Assembly (NCBI GenBank): GCA_964605155.1
Contig: CAZSAK010000001.1
Coordinates: 1 to 64,000 of the forward strand
Reading direction: 5' to 3'
DNA from: CAZSAK01 sp964605155
Lineage (GTDB): Bacteria; Pseudomonadota; Gammaproteobacteria; SZUA-140
Length of the DNA: 64,000 nt
This document shows, piece after piece, positions 25,590 to 33,832 of the stretch. The notes under the pieces are model-generated. The model searched no databases, was not told where the DNA came from, and saw only the letters and a list, made by a program, of their open reading frames with translations. Position 1 is the first letter of the stretch; the number at the start of each line of letters is the position of its first letter. The position numbers and the translations under genes were made by a program.

Positions 25590-25929
25590 TCACAAAAGAC
25601 GCCGTCTTCCATTCATGATTATTATCTGTTTCATGAAATGCCATAACCTTCTGGAATGGGTCACGAGATTGCTGCGTATCAGGCTGGATGATCTGTAAAT
25701 GCCTATCCTTGTGCCATTTTAAACTGGTGAAATTTGAATGGAGATAGCATTCTTTAAGCCATGCCAGAAGGTGCTGTCTGTGGCTTCATACGGCTTCTAT
25801 CACCATATTGACCTCCACTATGTGCCAGCCCAGTGCAGTTGCGACCTCCACGGCGAGTTCGAATGCCTTTGTCTTAGGTATTGCAAGGATGAGTGTAGCT
25901 CTATCCTGATAAGCCTGCGGTTTGTCGTG
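25590..25929 (-). pseudogene. Decayed DUF1499 gene (C-terminal part)
   Basis: Read on the minus strand from 25929, the frame gives AIPKTKAFELAVEVATALGW and HIVEVN, ending at TGA 25788-25786. From 25787 the next frame gives EATDSTFWHGLKNAISIQI, then an in-frame TAA (25721-25719), then NGTRIGIYRSSSLIRSN and HSRRLWHFMK to TGA 25592-25590. The order matches the conserved end of DUF1499 proteins (ALGWEIV, IEATDTTFWFGFKDD, GTRVDVRS, N.RRI..FL). Lesions: the N-terminus is missing (a TAG sits just upstream), an apparent 10-base insertion GAAGCCGTAT shifts the frame, and one stop. It follows the hydroquinone reductase gene. Confidence 0.72.
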
Positions 25930-25945
25930 CTAACGAGTATCATTG

Positions 25946-26947
25946 CTAGCTGCTTGTCCAGGATACATAATCAAGACGACCACGGTTATGCGCCGCCCAT
26001 AGATCCTGTGACGGCCCCAGTGGCACTATTTGGTTAGGATTGATTATCTTATGACTGTAATAATAGTGTTGCTTGATATGTTCCAAATTTACAGTAGCGG
26101 CAATTCCAGGCCATTGATAGAGTTCCCGCAAATAATTGGACAGATTGGGGAAATCAACGATGCGGAAAAGGTTGCATTTGAAGTGTAGATAGTAGACCGC
26201 ATCAAAGCGTATCAGTGTTGTGAACAATCGCCAATCAGCCTCGGTAATCTTATCGCCTGCCAGGTATCTTTGCTGCAAGAGACGTGCCTCGATCTTATCC
26301 AGGGTTCTAAATAATCGATGAAAAGCACTTTCATAGGTTTTTTGTCTGGTCGCGAAACCGCAGCGGTAAACACCGTTATTAATATCCTCGTAGATAGTCG
26401 AATTGATTTTGTTAATTTCGCCCTGCAGATGTGGTGGATAATAGTCGAAATGCTCATCGGTAAATTCTGAAAATGCACTGTTAAGCATGCGAATGATCTC
26501 GGCCGATTCATTGTTCACGATTGTTTGGCGATGCTTGTCCCATAGCACCGGAACGGTGACCCGACCGGTATACTGTTTGTTCACCATAGTATAAATTTGA
26601 TAGATGTATTGAGCCTGATTGACTGAATCCGATGTCTTGCCATTGTGTGTGGAAAATTCCCAGCCATTTTCAAGCATATGAGGTTTGACTATGGAGATCG
26701 AAATAATCTCTTCAAGCCTTTTCAGCTTCCTGAAAATCAAGGTTCGATGTGCCCAGGGACAGGCTAAAGATACATATAAATGGTAACGTCCAGGTTCAGC
26801 GATAAAGCCGCCATCTCCGGTTGGACCAGGACTGCCATCCGGAGTTACCCAGTGATGGTAATGGGAATCTTCGCGAACGAATTCCCCGTCGTACTTGGCG
26901 GTGTTATACCATTGATCATGCCATGTGCCATTTATCAATAACCCCAT
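25946..26947 (-). CDS. Glutathionyl-hydroquinone reductase (YqjG/ECM4 type)
   Basis: 333 aa. Glutathione-transferase-like enzyme that reduces glutathionyl-hydroquinones and protects against quinone stress. The thioredoxin-fold domain holds the catalytic Cys in SLACPWAHRTLIFRKLK. Further signatures are VPVLWDKH, NNESAEIIRMLN, the helical domain block NNGVYRCGFATRQKTYE and LAGDKITEADWRLFTTLIRFD. Length is normal. GAGGAG lies seven bases before the ATG. Soluble and cytoplasmic. It appears monocistronic, with the DUF1499 remnant after it. Confidence 0.94.
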   Translation of the reverse strand: MGLLINGTWHDQWYNTAKYDGEFVREDSHYHHWVTPDGSPGPTGDGGFIAEPGRYHLYVSLACPWAHRTLIFRKLKRLEEIISISIVKPHMLENGWEFSTHNGKTSDSVNQAQYIYQIYTMVNKQYTGRVTVPVLWDKHRQTIVNNESAEIIRMLNSAFSEFTDEHFDYYPPHLQGEINKINSTIYEDINNGVYRCGFATRQKTYESAFHRLFRTLDKIEARLLQQRYLAGDKITEADWRLFTTLIRFDAVYYLHFKCNLFRIVDFPNLSNYLRELYQWPGIAATVNLEHIKQHYYYSHKIINPNQIVPLGPSQDLWAAHNRGRLDYVSWTSS

Positions 26948-27290
26948 CGAATTCTCCTCACGTCATTTTAACACTCCATAAATCCCATGTTGTCCATGAT
27001 TATTCCCAGAAAATGATTTAGAAAGCGAAAAAGGTGCCATACGCTTTATAAAGATGAGCCTCCTGCAGATCCCGATATCCACTAATGGTGTTTAACTGTG
27101 ATTTTAGCTTGATATTCGATTGGTAATTCCCAGGATCACGTAGGTCCTCACACTGATTGCATAACCGCGTCTTTCATAGGTTTTCATCGATGCTTATTAA
27201 GTGGCCTGAATCTTGCCCTCTATGTATCAACAGAGTTACTTGTTATCGCCAGAACTTTTATAAAAATCATAGATAATATAAGGAGTTACA

Positions 27291-27380
27291 TTGGTAGGCG
27301 CATGGGGTGAAATCGCTTGGAACATGAGTTACAGCACAACGGAACGTCAGCTTTTTGTCGGTATAAAATCCGAATTCTAA
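27291..27380 (+). pseudogene. Possible C-terminal fragment of an outer-membrane protein
   Basis: TTG 27291 follows AAGGAG and reads LVGAWGEIAWNMSYSTTERQ, then LFVGIKSEF and a stop. The alternating polar/aromatic pattern and terminal Phe resemble the last strand of an outer-membrane barrel. It is only 29 codons and an in-frame TAA sits just upstream, so it is a relic or chance. The rest of 26948-27290 holds nothing recognisable. Confidence 0.25.
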
Positions 27381-27409
27381 CCGAGCGGGTTGATATTCAG
27401 AGTCACCCA

Positions 27410-27913
27410 TTGCAACGGTATCAACTCTTATTGTTCTTGTTGGTAATGACACTTTGGCCATCGTTTCATGGTGTGGTTTATGCGGGCAATCTCAGTCTGC
27501 TGGTAAATGGAAAATCACTACATATGAATCCGCCAAGAAGTATTGAATATAACGAGAAAAATTGGGGTGCCGGAATACAATACGATTTTGAATCTTACGA
27601 CAGGAAATGGGTCCCGTTTATGTCGGTATCTGGGTTTATCGATTCATTCGAGAATCCTTCTTATTATACAGGTGCAGGTATTGTCCGAAGGGTACATTTC
27701 GGTCATACAAAAGACAGCAAGCATGTTGACGCCGGTCTTATCGGATTTCTGATGACGCGAAAGGATTATAAAGACGGCAATCCATTTATTGGTATGTTAC
27801 CGGCGCTTTCATTTGGCAGCAGGAGGTTTGCCGTAAATATGACCTATATACCCAAGATAGATCCGAAAATGGTGGCATTGTGGTTTTTTCAGCTCAAGAT
27901 CTCGACGTTCTAA
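27410..27913 (+). CDS. Small outer-membrane beta-barrel protein (unidentified)
   Basis: 167 aa from TTG 27410, chosen because it begins a plausible signal peptide (QRYQLLLFLLVMTLWPSFHG, cleavage near VVYA). The longer frame from TTG 27317 adds a charged, non-signal stretch. There is no good ribosome site for either start. The mature part alternates strands typical of an eight-stranded barrel (NEKNWGAGIQYDFESY, SYYTGAGIVRRVHFG, GMLPALSFGSRRFAVNMTYI). It ends FFQLKISTF with a C-terminal Phe, as expected for Bam-dependent insertion. The family was not recognised beyond this. It converges with the next barrel gene. Confidence 0.6.
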   Translation: MQRYQLLLFLLVMTLWPSFHGVVYAGNLSLLVNGKSLHMNPPRSIEYNEKNWGAGIQYDFESYDRKWVPFMSVSGFIDSFENPSYYTGAGIVRRVHFGHTKDSKHVDAGLIGFLMTRKDYKDGNPFIGMLPALSFGSRRFAVNMTYIPKIDPKMVALWFFQLKISTF

Positions 27914-27926
27914 TTCTAGCCGGATG

Positions 27927-28583
27927 TTAATCAGATATCGTTAGGAATCGATGGGTAAAGCCGAGATTTAAAAGCCTGGCAACATCATCTTCCACGCTTA
28001 TCTCCAGCCACTGGACATCAAAGGAAGTATTCTTTGTTAATGCATATTGTAATTTCAATCCAGTGTAGATACCTGATGACCGATCATCGAAATTAATCGC
28101 AATGGCTCCCCCCCCGGAAAGCGAGTTAACGGCTGTTACCACATGCCAGAGATAGACCCCACCAGTCAACTGGATCGCATAGCGGTTTTTGATCGGCAAC
28201 ACAGCGTTTAGGCCCAGCATAAAACCATCTGTTTCCCGACTGGTCTCAGCACTGACAGATGGTTGGCTTACCAATACCGTGGATCCGTGTTGCCGGTCAA
28301 GATATTGATAACCAAACTCAAGTCCCAGATAACGGTTGTGCTGATATCCAACAAAGACATGCCAGGGTATCTTGTTGTCATCCAGAGTACTGGAGCCTGG
28401 TACTTGCCGGTCAGCCAGGTCTGCTTCGAGGTTTTGACTGTCATAGGCTGTGTAGCCCAAGCTGCCACCGGCGTACCAGAATGATTCGGCAAAACATTGA
28501 TGCGGCGTGAAATATGGTAATGAGATAATCAAAGTACAGAGCAGATACTTTACCTTACTCGTTGTTAGCCGGGCATCAATCAT
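27927..28583 (-). CDS. OmpA-like/OmpW-like outer-membrane beta-barrel protein
   Basis: 218 aa. A signal peptide (YLLCTLIISLPYFTPHQCFA) is followed by the barrel pattern FWYAGGSLGYTAYDSQ, HVFVGYQHNRYLGLEFGYQY, DGFMLGLNAVLPIKNRYAIQ and SSGIYTGLKLQYALTKN. The end LLNLGFTHRF precedes a short LTISD tail. This is the pattern of OmpA-type eight-stranded barrels; there is no periplasmic peptidoglycan-binding domain. Function unknown. It is convergent with the small barrel gene 14 bases away; both may be surface proteins of one accessory region. Confidence 0.75.
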   Translation of the reverse strand: MIDARLTTSKVKYLLCTLIISLPYFTPHQCFAESFWYAGGSLGYTAYDSQNLEADLADRQVPGSSTLDDNKIPWHVFVGYQHNRYLGLEFGYQYLDRQHGSTVLVSQPSVSAETSRETDGFMLGLNAVLPIKNRYAIQLTGGVYLWHVVTAVNSLSGGGAIAINFDDRSSGIYTGLKLQYALTKNTSFDVQWLEISVEDDVARLLNLGFTHRFLTISD

Positions 28584-28645
28584 GTGTAATCGTCAGTTGA
28601 ATAAGTAGTAAAAACCTGCTGGTCGTGGTAAGCCCCCGTCATCTA

Positions 28646-28692
28646 TGGCGGACCCGTTACACTCGAACCTACGTTGTAGGGGTTAAGAGTCC
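28646..28692 (-). pseudogene. Degenerate 3' half of a tRNA gene
   Basis: On the minus strand this reads as a diverged copy of anticodon loop to CCA of the tRNA at 31681-31757. It keeps GGACTC, the identical 13-mer CGTAGGTTCGAGT (28661-28673; 31697-31709 in the intact gene), CGGG and the terminal CCA. The T-stem no longer pairs and the 5' half is absent. A truncated 3' half is what integration at a tRNA leaves behind, but a decayed duplicate is also possible. Confidence 0.65.
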
Positions 28693-29567
28693 TAACATTA
28701 AGGTATATCCCAATCATTACCAATCTTAACCTGTCTTTAGAACTAGATACAACACAGCTAGTTACATCATTATCAAAATATCCATGGTTGAGTCTTGATT
28801 GATATTATTGAAGGTAGAACCAGATTATGTTGCAGATAATCATTCTGATAATATTCAAGATATCGGCTCTAGACACATCTTCAAGTAGCAAGAAAAATAA
28901 TTTCTATAACACCAGAGTACACTGGCTTTGTCCTGTGCATTACATCGGCTGGGACGAAGATATTGCTAGTCTACAATAAAGTACATGGGAAACCACTAAT
29001 GACTATACTTGGACGGCAGGAAGCTGCTTGTCTGTAATGGAGCAATGTAATTTTAAGGTTAAATGCATACTGCCACCGATAATATATGCAGAACAAATCG
29101 TGTGCTTCCATGTTTGGATTTTTTATATGAACCTGTTATTCGAGTTAAATAAGAAATCAGCTTCTGCTATGTGTGTACTGGGGAATGTAAAGGAGACTAG
29201 ATTGTCAAGCCCACGGTGACATATGACAATAGTAAGTGACTTATTTGGTGTGGTTTTTAAGTTTGGTTTTCTTCACAGAACATTTTCTCCATAGCTGAGA
29301 GTATTAATATCTCGGCATATGCATTAATACGACAACTCAATCATAGGATCAATAGATTGAATATTACCGCAGGATACCATGATTATGGATGTTGAAGGCT
29401 TGCGGTAGTCAATGCAGAGGATTGCCGTCTATAGTCTAAATTCCGCCGGTATCAAGCAATCAGCGGAGATTCATGATTTAGACACAAAAAAGTTGATTCA
29501 ATTCTGCCATGACAGGTAGATACTGAGGATATGGCACCTACTATATATTTGTAACTACTAAATCATC
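28693..29567. other. AT-rich region without recognisable genes
   Basis: Nearly 900 bases with only short, unsupported frames. Inverted repeats lie at 29365-29407 (TACCGCA/TGCGGTA) and 29434-29483 (GTCTAAAT/ATTTAGAC enclosing TCCGC/GCGGA). Nothing else is seen. Confidence 0.6.
29434..29483. repeat. Palindromic element, copy A
   Basis: GTCTAAAT (29434-29441) pairs with ATTTAGAC (29476-29483), and the inner TCCGC pairs with GCGGA. The core ATTCCG...AATCAGCGGAGATTCAT resembles the sequence around 30400-30435 (ATTCCG...AATCAGCAGAGATTCAT), so the two are likely diverged copies of one small non-coding repeat. Confidence 0.45.
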
Positions 29568-29753
29568 TTATTGCTTTTGAGTAAGGACAACCAGGTTGCT
29601 GAAGTTTTCCTTTATGAAATAAGGAGCAGCACTAGATTTAAAACGAAGCAGAATCCTGAATGCTTCTTCGTGTATTTCGCGCGAATCACCTTGCAGGATT
29701 ATCTCTTCTGGACGATAGGTTATATTGCAATTTGATTTTCTTTTTGCATACAT
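29568..29753 (-). CDS. Small hypothetical protein
   Basis: 61 aa from the ATG at 29753, which has GGAG ten bases upstream; an alternative ATG at 29807 (79 aa) also has a purine-rich site (AAAGGAAA). The sequence (MYAKRKSNCNITYRPEEIIL) is mixed-charge and soluble-looking, without motifs I recognise. It lies in the AT-rich, gene-poor stretch near the tRNA. It could be a real orphan gene or chance. Confidence 0.35.
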   Translation of the reverse strand: MYAKRKSNCNITYRPEEIILQGDSREIHEEAFRILLRFKSSAAPYFIKENFSNLVVLTQKQ

Positions 29754-29928
29754 TTTATTATCACTCCAATCAATAGATTGATGTAAGTACCTTCCTTTAA
29801 CAAACATTTTCCTTTTAGTGTGGAAGCTTCTACCTTGTTGAATTCAAAAGATCTTGATTGATTTCTCTCTGTCCGCCCAAGATATTGCCAAGGAGATGGG
29901 CATGACTAATTATCTACCGGATCTACCA

Positions 29929-30141
29929 TTAATCATCTACAAGTCGAAAATCCATATCGGTAAATTCGTTATACAGATCCCAAGAATCACTCCGGTTGTC
30001 TGCCGATGCTTTATTGAAAGGGTCTTCGTAGTTATCCATATCAATAGATTCATGGGTATTACCAGTATTGGATGTTTTATTTTTTGCAACTTTACCTTTA
30101 ATCCTGGTTTTAACTTTTCTATTGGTTTTATTGATGGCCAT
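29929..30141 (-). CDS. Small hypothetical protein, basic N-terminus and acidic C-terminus
   Basis: 70 aa with a good ribosome site (AGAGG about eight bases before the ATG). The N-terminal 25 residues are Lys/Arg-rich (INKTNRKVKTRIKGKVAKNK). The rest is Asp/Asn-rich (SIDMDNYEDPFNKAS, ending MDFRLVDD) and looks disordered. No family recognised. It lies in the AT-rich block between the tRNA fragment and the intact tRNA. A competing frame (29937-30200) has no better start. Confidence 0.42.
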   Translation of the reverse strand: MAINKTNRKVKTRIKGKVAKNKTSNTGNTHESIDMDNYEDPFNKASADNRSDSWDLYNEFTDMDFRLVDD

Positions 30142-30545
30142 TGATTTACCTCTTTTTTATCAATTAAATTTTGGTCCCGTCCCTTACTAATCACTTCCAT
30201 AACTCAACGAGATTGTGCTCATGAACCCGGAATTATTAAGTCTGTTTTAATCCTGAATGTTCATATTGGTCCTGAGTACAATCGGTTAATATGAGATAGC
30301 AAATAACACACCATAGATTCGTATCTATATGTAATTCATGATTATTTTAATAATGCAGGGGAGATAATCCTCTTTTTAAGAGGATTTATGTAATCTATTC
30401 CGACAATCCATATCGTGGAATCAGCAGAGATTCATATAAACTTCTCTGCTGAGCGCCCAATAAGTTTTCCGAGTTCTAGGTTATCAAGTGTCCTAGCCCC
30501 CTAAACTTGATACAGGGAACGTGAGAAAATCTCACTGGGAATTGA
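30142..30545. other. Non-coding stretch with two hairpins
   Basis: No gene seen. AATCCTC/GAGGATT (30366-30386) forms a 7-base stem. TCAGCAGAGA/TCTCTGCTGA (30421-30452) forms a perfect 10-base stem with a 12-base loop. The second contains the GCAGAGATTCAT motif shared with the palindrome at 29434-29483. Confidence 0.5.
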
Positions 30546-30587
30546 GTACAGGAGCGCTTTCTCGGGAATGAGGACACGCTGGCGGCC

Positions 30588-30902
30588 ATGGCGGCGGTAC
30601 GGTCAAACTGGCTCGAGGCCTTCGCGCTTGCCGTGAAGGTCTGCACCGATCGCTATCCGGAGGACTTTGGCGCCATCGACAACTGGCAGGCCTATGAGGC
30701 AAAGGTCGAGGCCCTGCGGAGTCAGCGCGATGAGCTCTTCCGTCGGATTGCTAAGGAGTGCAGTGGTTCAGACCTGGACGTGAAGGATGCGGGTCAAGGG
30801 ATGGCTATCATCAGTTTTGCGATGACCCAGGGCGAGGTGTCGTTGCATCCGATGAGCGATACCGGTGAAAGGCTTGTTAATTGGATGATGAGCCGCCGCT
30901 AA
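30588..30902 (+). CDS. Orphan gene fragment of high GC
   Basis: 104 aa from ATG 30588. The frame is open back to 30546 and the upstream codons (QERFLGNEDTLAA) look coding, so the 5' end may be truncated. The protein is helical and charged (NWQAYEAKVEALRSQRDELF) and ends in GERLVNWMMSRR. Its GC content is visibly higher than the AT-rich DNA on both sides, which suggests transfer from elsewhere. No family recognised. Confidence 0.45.
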   Translation: MAAVRSNWLEAFALAVKVCTDRYPEDFGAIDNWQAYEAKVEALRSQRDELFRRIAKECSGSDLDVKDAGQGMAIISFAMTQGEVSLHPMSDTGERLVNWMMSRR

Positions 30903-30938
30903 GACCGCGTGATAATAACCGATGAATCTTCCTTCAAT

Positions 30939-31454
30939 CTATTTTTTAGGTTCGTTAATGAAGTCTAAAAGCTTTTGGTGACTCTTCCTTCGCTCTTGCA
31001 GTATTTTAGTATCGAAATCAGCGATTATATCAACACATATAGATTTTATATCTTCCATGCTTCCAAGTTGTAACCAATGCTCTGGATAAAAGAAAAGATC
31101 ATTTGTCCAAAACATTCCATATTTCACTTGATCATCTTTAAACATAGATGATAAAAAATCATTTTGAAATCTTCTTGAGATTGTGGTTGAAAGCGCTATA
31201 CCATTTTCATTTCCACCTTTACTTGTTATTACCACCTCAACAACACTTATGATGTAATCGCTGTCCTCATTTGATAGAACAACATCACCCAATGCTCTAA
31301 GCTCTCTAGATAAGTAACTTTCAATAAGATTCTTTTTACTCTCATCTCCGCTTACGGATAAAATAACTCTGTACGTCGGACTCTCATTCGCGGGTAAAGT
31401 GACATTTGGTAAAACCAATGTTGCTATTAAGAGAATTGTTGCACTTAATTTCAT
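30939..31454 (-). CDS. Secreted hypothetical protein
   Basis: 171 aa with a clear signal peptide (MKLSATILLIATLVLPNVTL). The mature protein begins with a strand-rich part (TYRVILSVSGDESKKNLIES, YIISVVEVVI) and ends with a charged helix (TKILQERRKSHQKLLDFINE). It may be a small periplasmic protein. No family recognised. The gene is AT-rich and lies between the intact tRNA and the high-GC fragment, inside the possible island. Confidence 0.6.
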   Translation of the reverse strand: MKLSATILLIATLVLPNVTLPANESPTYRVILSVSGDESKKNLIESYLSRELRALGDVVLSNEDSDYIISVVEVVITSKGGNENGIALSTTISRRFQNDFLSSMFKDDQVKYGMFWTNDLFFYPEHWLQLGSMEDIKSICVDIIADFDTKILQERRKSHQKLLDFINEPKK

Positions 31455-31680
31455 GAATCATATTTTTTCATAATACTGTAATTAAATGTATTCCCTAGGC
31501 TATGGAATGGTATAGATGAAATAATTGGTGAAATAAAATCGTAGGCTTTAAAACAATGCCATACAAGTTTTGGTTATTATCTTTTAGATAATTTTGGTGA
31601 AAAGTTCCTGGCTAATGGTACCCATAATGGTACCCATGATGTTTAATTCTGAGTGGTAGTTTATTAACTTATTGTTTTTG

Positions 31681-31757
<77 letters not shown>

Positions 31758-31830
31758 TGTTCGTCATGCGCCATCAGTATACGTAAGGGACTTGGCTGCG
31801 TCATCTGCTTATATCGAAGGGATTGCATTA

Positions 31831-31858
31831 TTTGCAGGGATGGAACCATCCCTGCAAA
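31831..31858 (-). terminator. Terminator-like hairpin after rpoD
   Basis: A perfect 13-base stem, TTTGCAGGGATGG/CCATCCCTGCAAA with a 2-base loop, starts 11 bases after the rpoD stop. The minus-strand downstream sequence is AT-rich but has no long T run, so termination may be partial. It probably closes the rpsU-yqeY-dnaG-rpoD transcript. Confidence 0.65.
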
Positions 31859-31869
31859 GGGTGCTCGTA

Positions 31870-33717
31870 TTAATCCGAGAAGCTGCGTAATGATTCCGAG
31901 CGGCTCGGATGGCGCAGTTTACGCAGGGCTTTGGCCTCGATTTGCCTGATACGTTCGCGTGTAACGTCGAACTGCTTGCCCACCTCTTCGAGGGTGTGAT
32001 CGGTATTCATGCCGATGCCGAAACGCATGCGTAATACCTTGGCTTCGCGTGCGGTCAGGCTCTCGAGGACCATGGTAGTCGCTTCGCGCAGACCTTCAAC
32101 CGTCGCTGAATCCGGTGGAGCCATGACATTTGGATCTTCGATAAAGTCGCCGAGATGAGAATCTTCATCGTCACCGATTGGAGTTTCCATGGAGATCGGT
32201 TCCTTGGCGATCTTGAGTACCTTGCGAACTTTGTCTTCCGGCATTTCCATACGTTCGGCCAGTTCTTCCGGTGTTGCCTCTCGCCCCATTTCCTGCAACA
32301 TTTGTCGCGAGATACGGTTTAGTTTATTGATTGTTTCGATCATGTGCACTGGTATACGTATAGTACGGGCTTGATCCGCAATCGAGCGCGTGATGGCCTG
32401 GCGTATCCACCAGGTGGCATAGGTGGAGAATTTATATCCGCGACGATATTCGAACTTGTCTACCGCCTTCATCAGGCCTATGTTGCCTTCCTGTATGAGG
32501 TCAAGGAATTGTAGACCCCGGTTTGTATATTTTTTTGCAATTGAAATAACCAGGCGCAGGTTGGCCTCGACCATTTCTTTCTTGGCACGACGAGCCTTGG
32601 CCTCACCAATCGACATGCGTCGATTTATATCCTTGATGTCATTGATTGAGAGTGAGCATTCATCCTGGATAGCGATCAATCTGTTTTGTGCGCGTATGAT
32701 TTCATCGGCGTATTGTTCCAGGTTTGCCGAGTATGGTGGTCCTGCCTTTATCAGCCCTGGAAGCCAGGTCAGATCAGTTTCATTATCGGGAAAAGAGGTA
32801 ATGAAATCTTTGCGCGGCATCTTGGCGTTTTTAACGCAAACCTCCATAATGATCTTTTCCTGTGCGCGGATTCGTTCGATGACCGTACGCAGGTTATTGA
32901 TCAATCTGTCGCTCATCCGTGGTGAGAGTTTTAACTCCATAAAGGTATCGATCAGCTCGTCGTGAACTTTGTCGCTTTTGGGCTGATTTTTACCTTGTTT
33001 GCCTTTCGCCGCCAGGTATTTTTTTTGAAGTTTTTTCAACTTATCAAATCGAATGCGCGCTTCTTCTGGATCCGGTCCCGTATCAACCGTGTTGTCATCG
33101 GAATCATCGTCTTCATCATCTTCGTCACGGTCATCATTATCATCATCTGCCAGTTCGTTACTCATGCTGGCATTGGCGGGCGGTATCTCGTTCTCTACCG
33201 CATTGGGATCATTAAAACCTGTAATGATATCGCCAAGCCTCGTTTCGCCGCTTTCAACCTTATCATAGTCACGATTAAGTTCGGCGATGGTTTCCGGATA
33301 GGATGCAAGAGCCTGCATCATCTGTTGTTGACCATCTTCAATGCGCTTGGCAATCTTGATTTCACCTTCACGGGTTAACAACTCAACGGTTCCCATTTCC
33401 CGCATGTACATGCGTACAGGGTCCGTGGTGCGTCCGAATTCACTGTCGACGTTGGCAAGCGCCGCCGCCGCTTCTTCAGCACTGTCTTCGTCAGGAGCAA
33501 CGGCATTATCGGTAATAAGCATGTTTTCTATGTCTGGAGCGACTTCATGGACGGTGATGCCCATGTCATTGATCATGCCGATGATATCCTCGATCTGTTC
33601 AGGATCGACGATCTCATTGGGCAGATGATCGTTTACTTCACGATAGGTCAGATAACCCTGTTCTTTGCCTTTTGCGATGAGAAGCTTCAATTGAGACTGT
33701 TGTTCAGCGTGATTCAT
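31870..33717 (-). CDS. rpoD: RNA polymerase sigma factor RpoD (sigma-70)
   Basis: 615 aa from ATG 33717, the family start (MNHAEQQSQLKLLIAKGKEQ, region 1.1); a longer frame to 33810 adds non-homologous residues. The primary sigma factor recognises -35/-10 promoters. Region 1.2 has DPVRMYMREMGTVELLTREG. The non-conserved region holds a very acidic run (ADDDNDDRDEDDEDDDSDD). Regions 2.3-2.4 contain YATWWIRQAITRSIADQART and region 4.2 contains TLEEVGKQFDVTRERIRQIE. Last gene of the macromolecular synthesis operon, 115 bases after dnaG. Confidence 0.97.
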   Translation of the reverse strand: MNHAEQQSQLKLLIAKGKEQGYLTYREVNDHLPNEIVDPEQIEDIIGMINDMGITVHEVAPDIENMLITDNAVAPDEDSAEEAAAALANVDSEFGRTTDPVRMYMREMGTVELLTREGEIKIAKRIEDGQQQMMQALASYPETIAELNRDYDKVESGETRLGDIITGFNDPNAVENEIPPANASMSNELADDDNDDRDEDDEDDDSDDNTVDTGPDPEEARIRFDKLKKLQKKYLAAKGKQGKNQPKSDKVHDELIDTFMELKLSPRMSDRLINNLRTVIERIRAQEKIIMEVCVKNAKMPRKDFITSFPDNETDLTWLPGLIKAGPPYSANLEQYADEIIRAQNRLIAIQDECSLSINDIKDINRRMSIGEAKARRAKKEMVEANLRLVISIAKKYTNRGLQFLDLIQEGNIGLMKAVDKFEYRRGYKFSTYATWWIRQAITRSIADQARTIRIPVHMIETINKLNRISRQMLQEMGREATPEELAERMEMPEDKVRKVLKIAKEPISMETPIGDDEDSHLGDFIEDPNVMAPPDSATVEGLREATTMVLESLTAREAKVLRMRFGIGMNTDHTLEEVGKQFDVTRERIRQIEAKALRKLRHPSRSESLRSFSD

Positions 33718-33832
33718 GTAAATCGGTGACCTATATTGGGTTAAATGAAAACAAACTATCCATTTTATATTAATTTGCCATGACTTGAGAACCCCGATGT
33801 TTTGGGACACATTACCCTGGTTGCCACTCTTG

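Noticed and set aside
25738..26037. 99-codon + strand frame after the cNMP/rhodanese gene
   Set aside because: It is antisense to the DUF1499 remnant and the end of the hydroquinone reductase gene; the cysteine-rich look comes from the opposite-strand coding sequence.
29028..29219. 63-codon + strand frame in the AT-rich region
   Set aside because: No ribosome site, unusual Cys/Met-rich composition and no family resemblance; likely chance.
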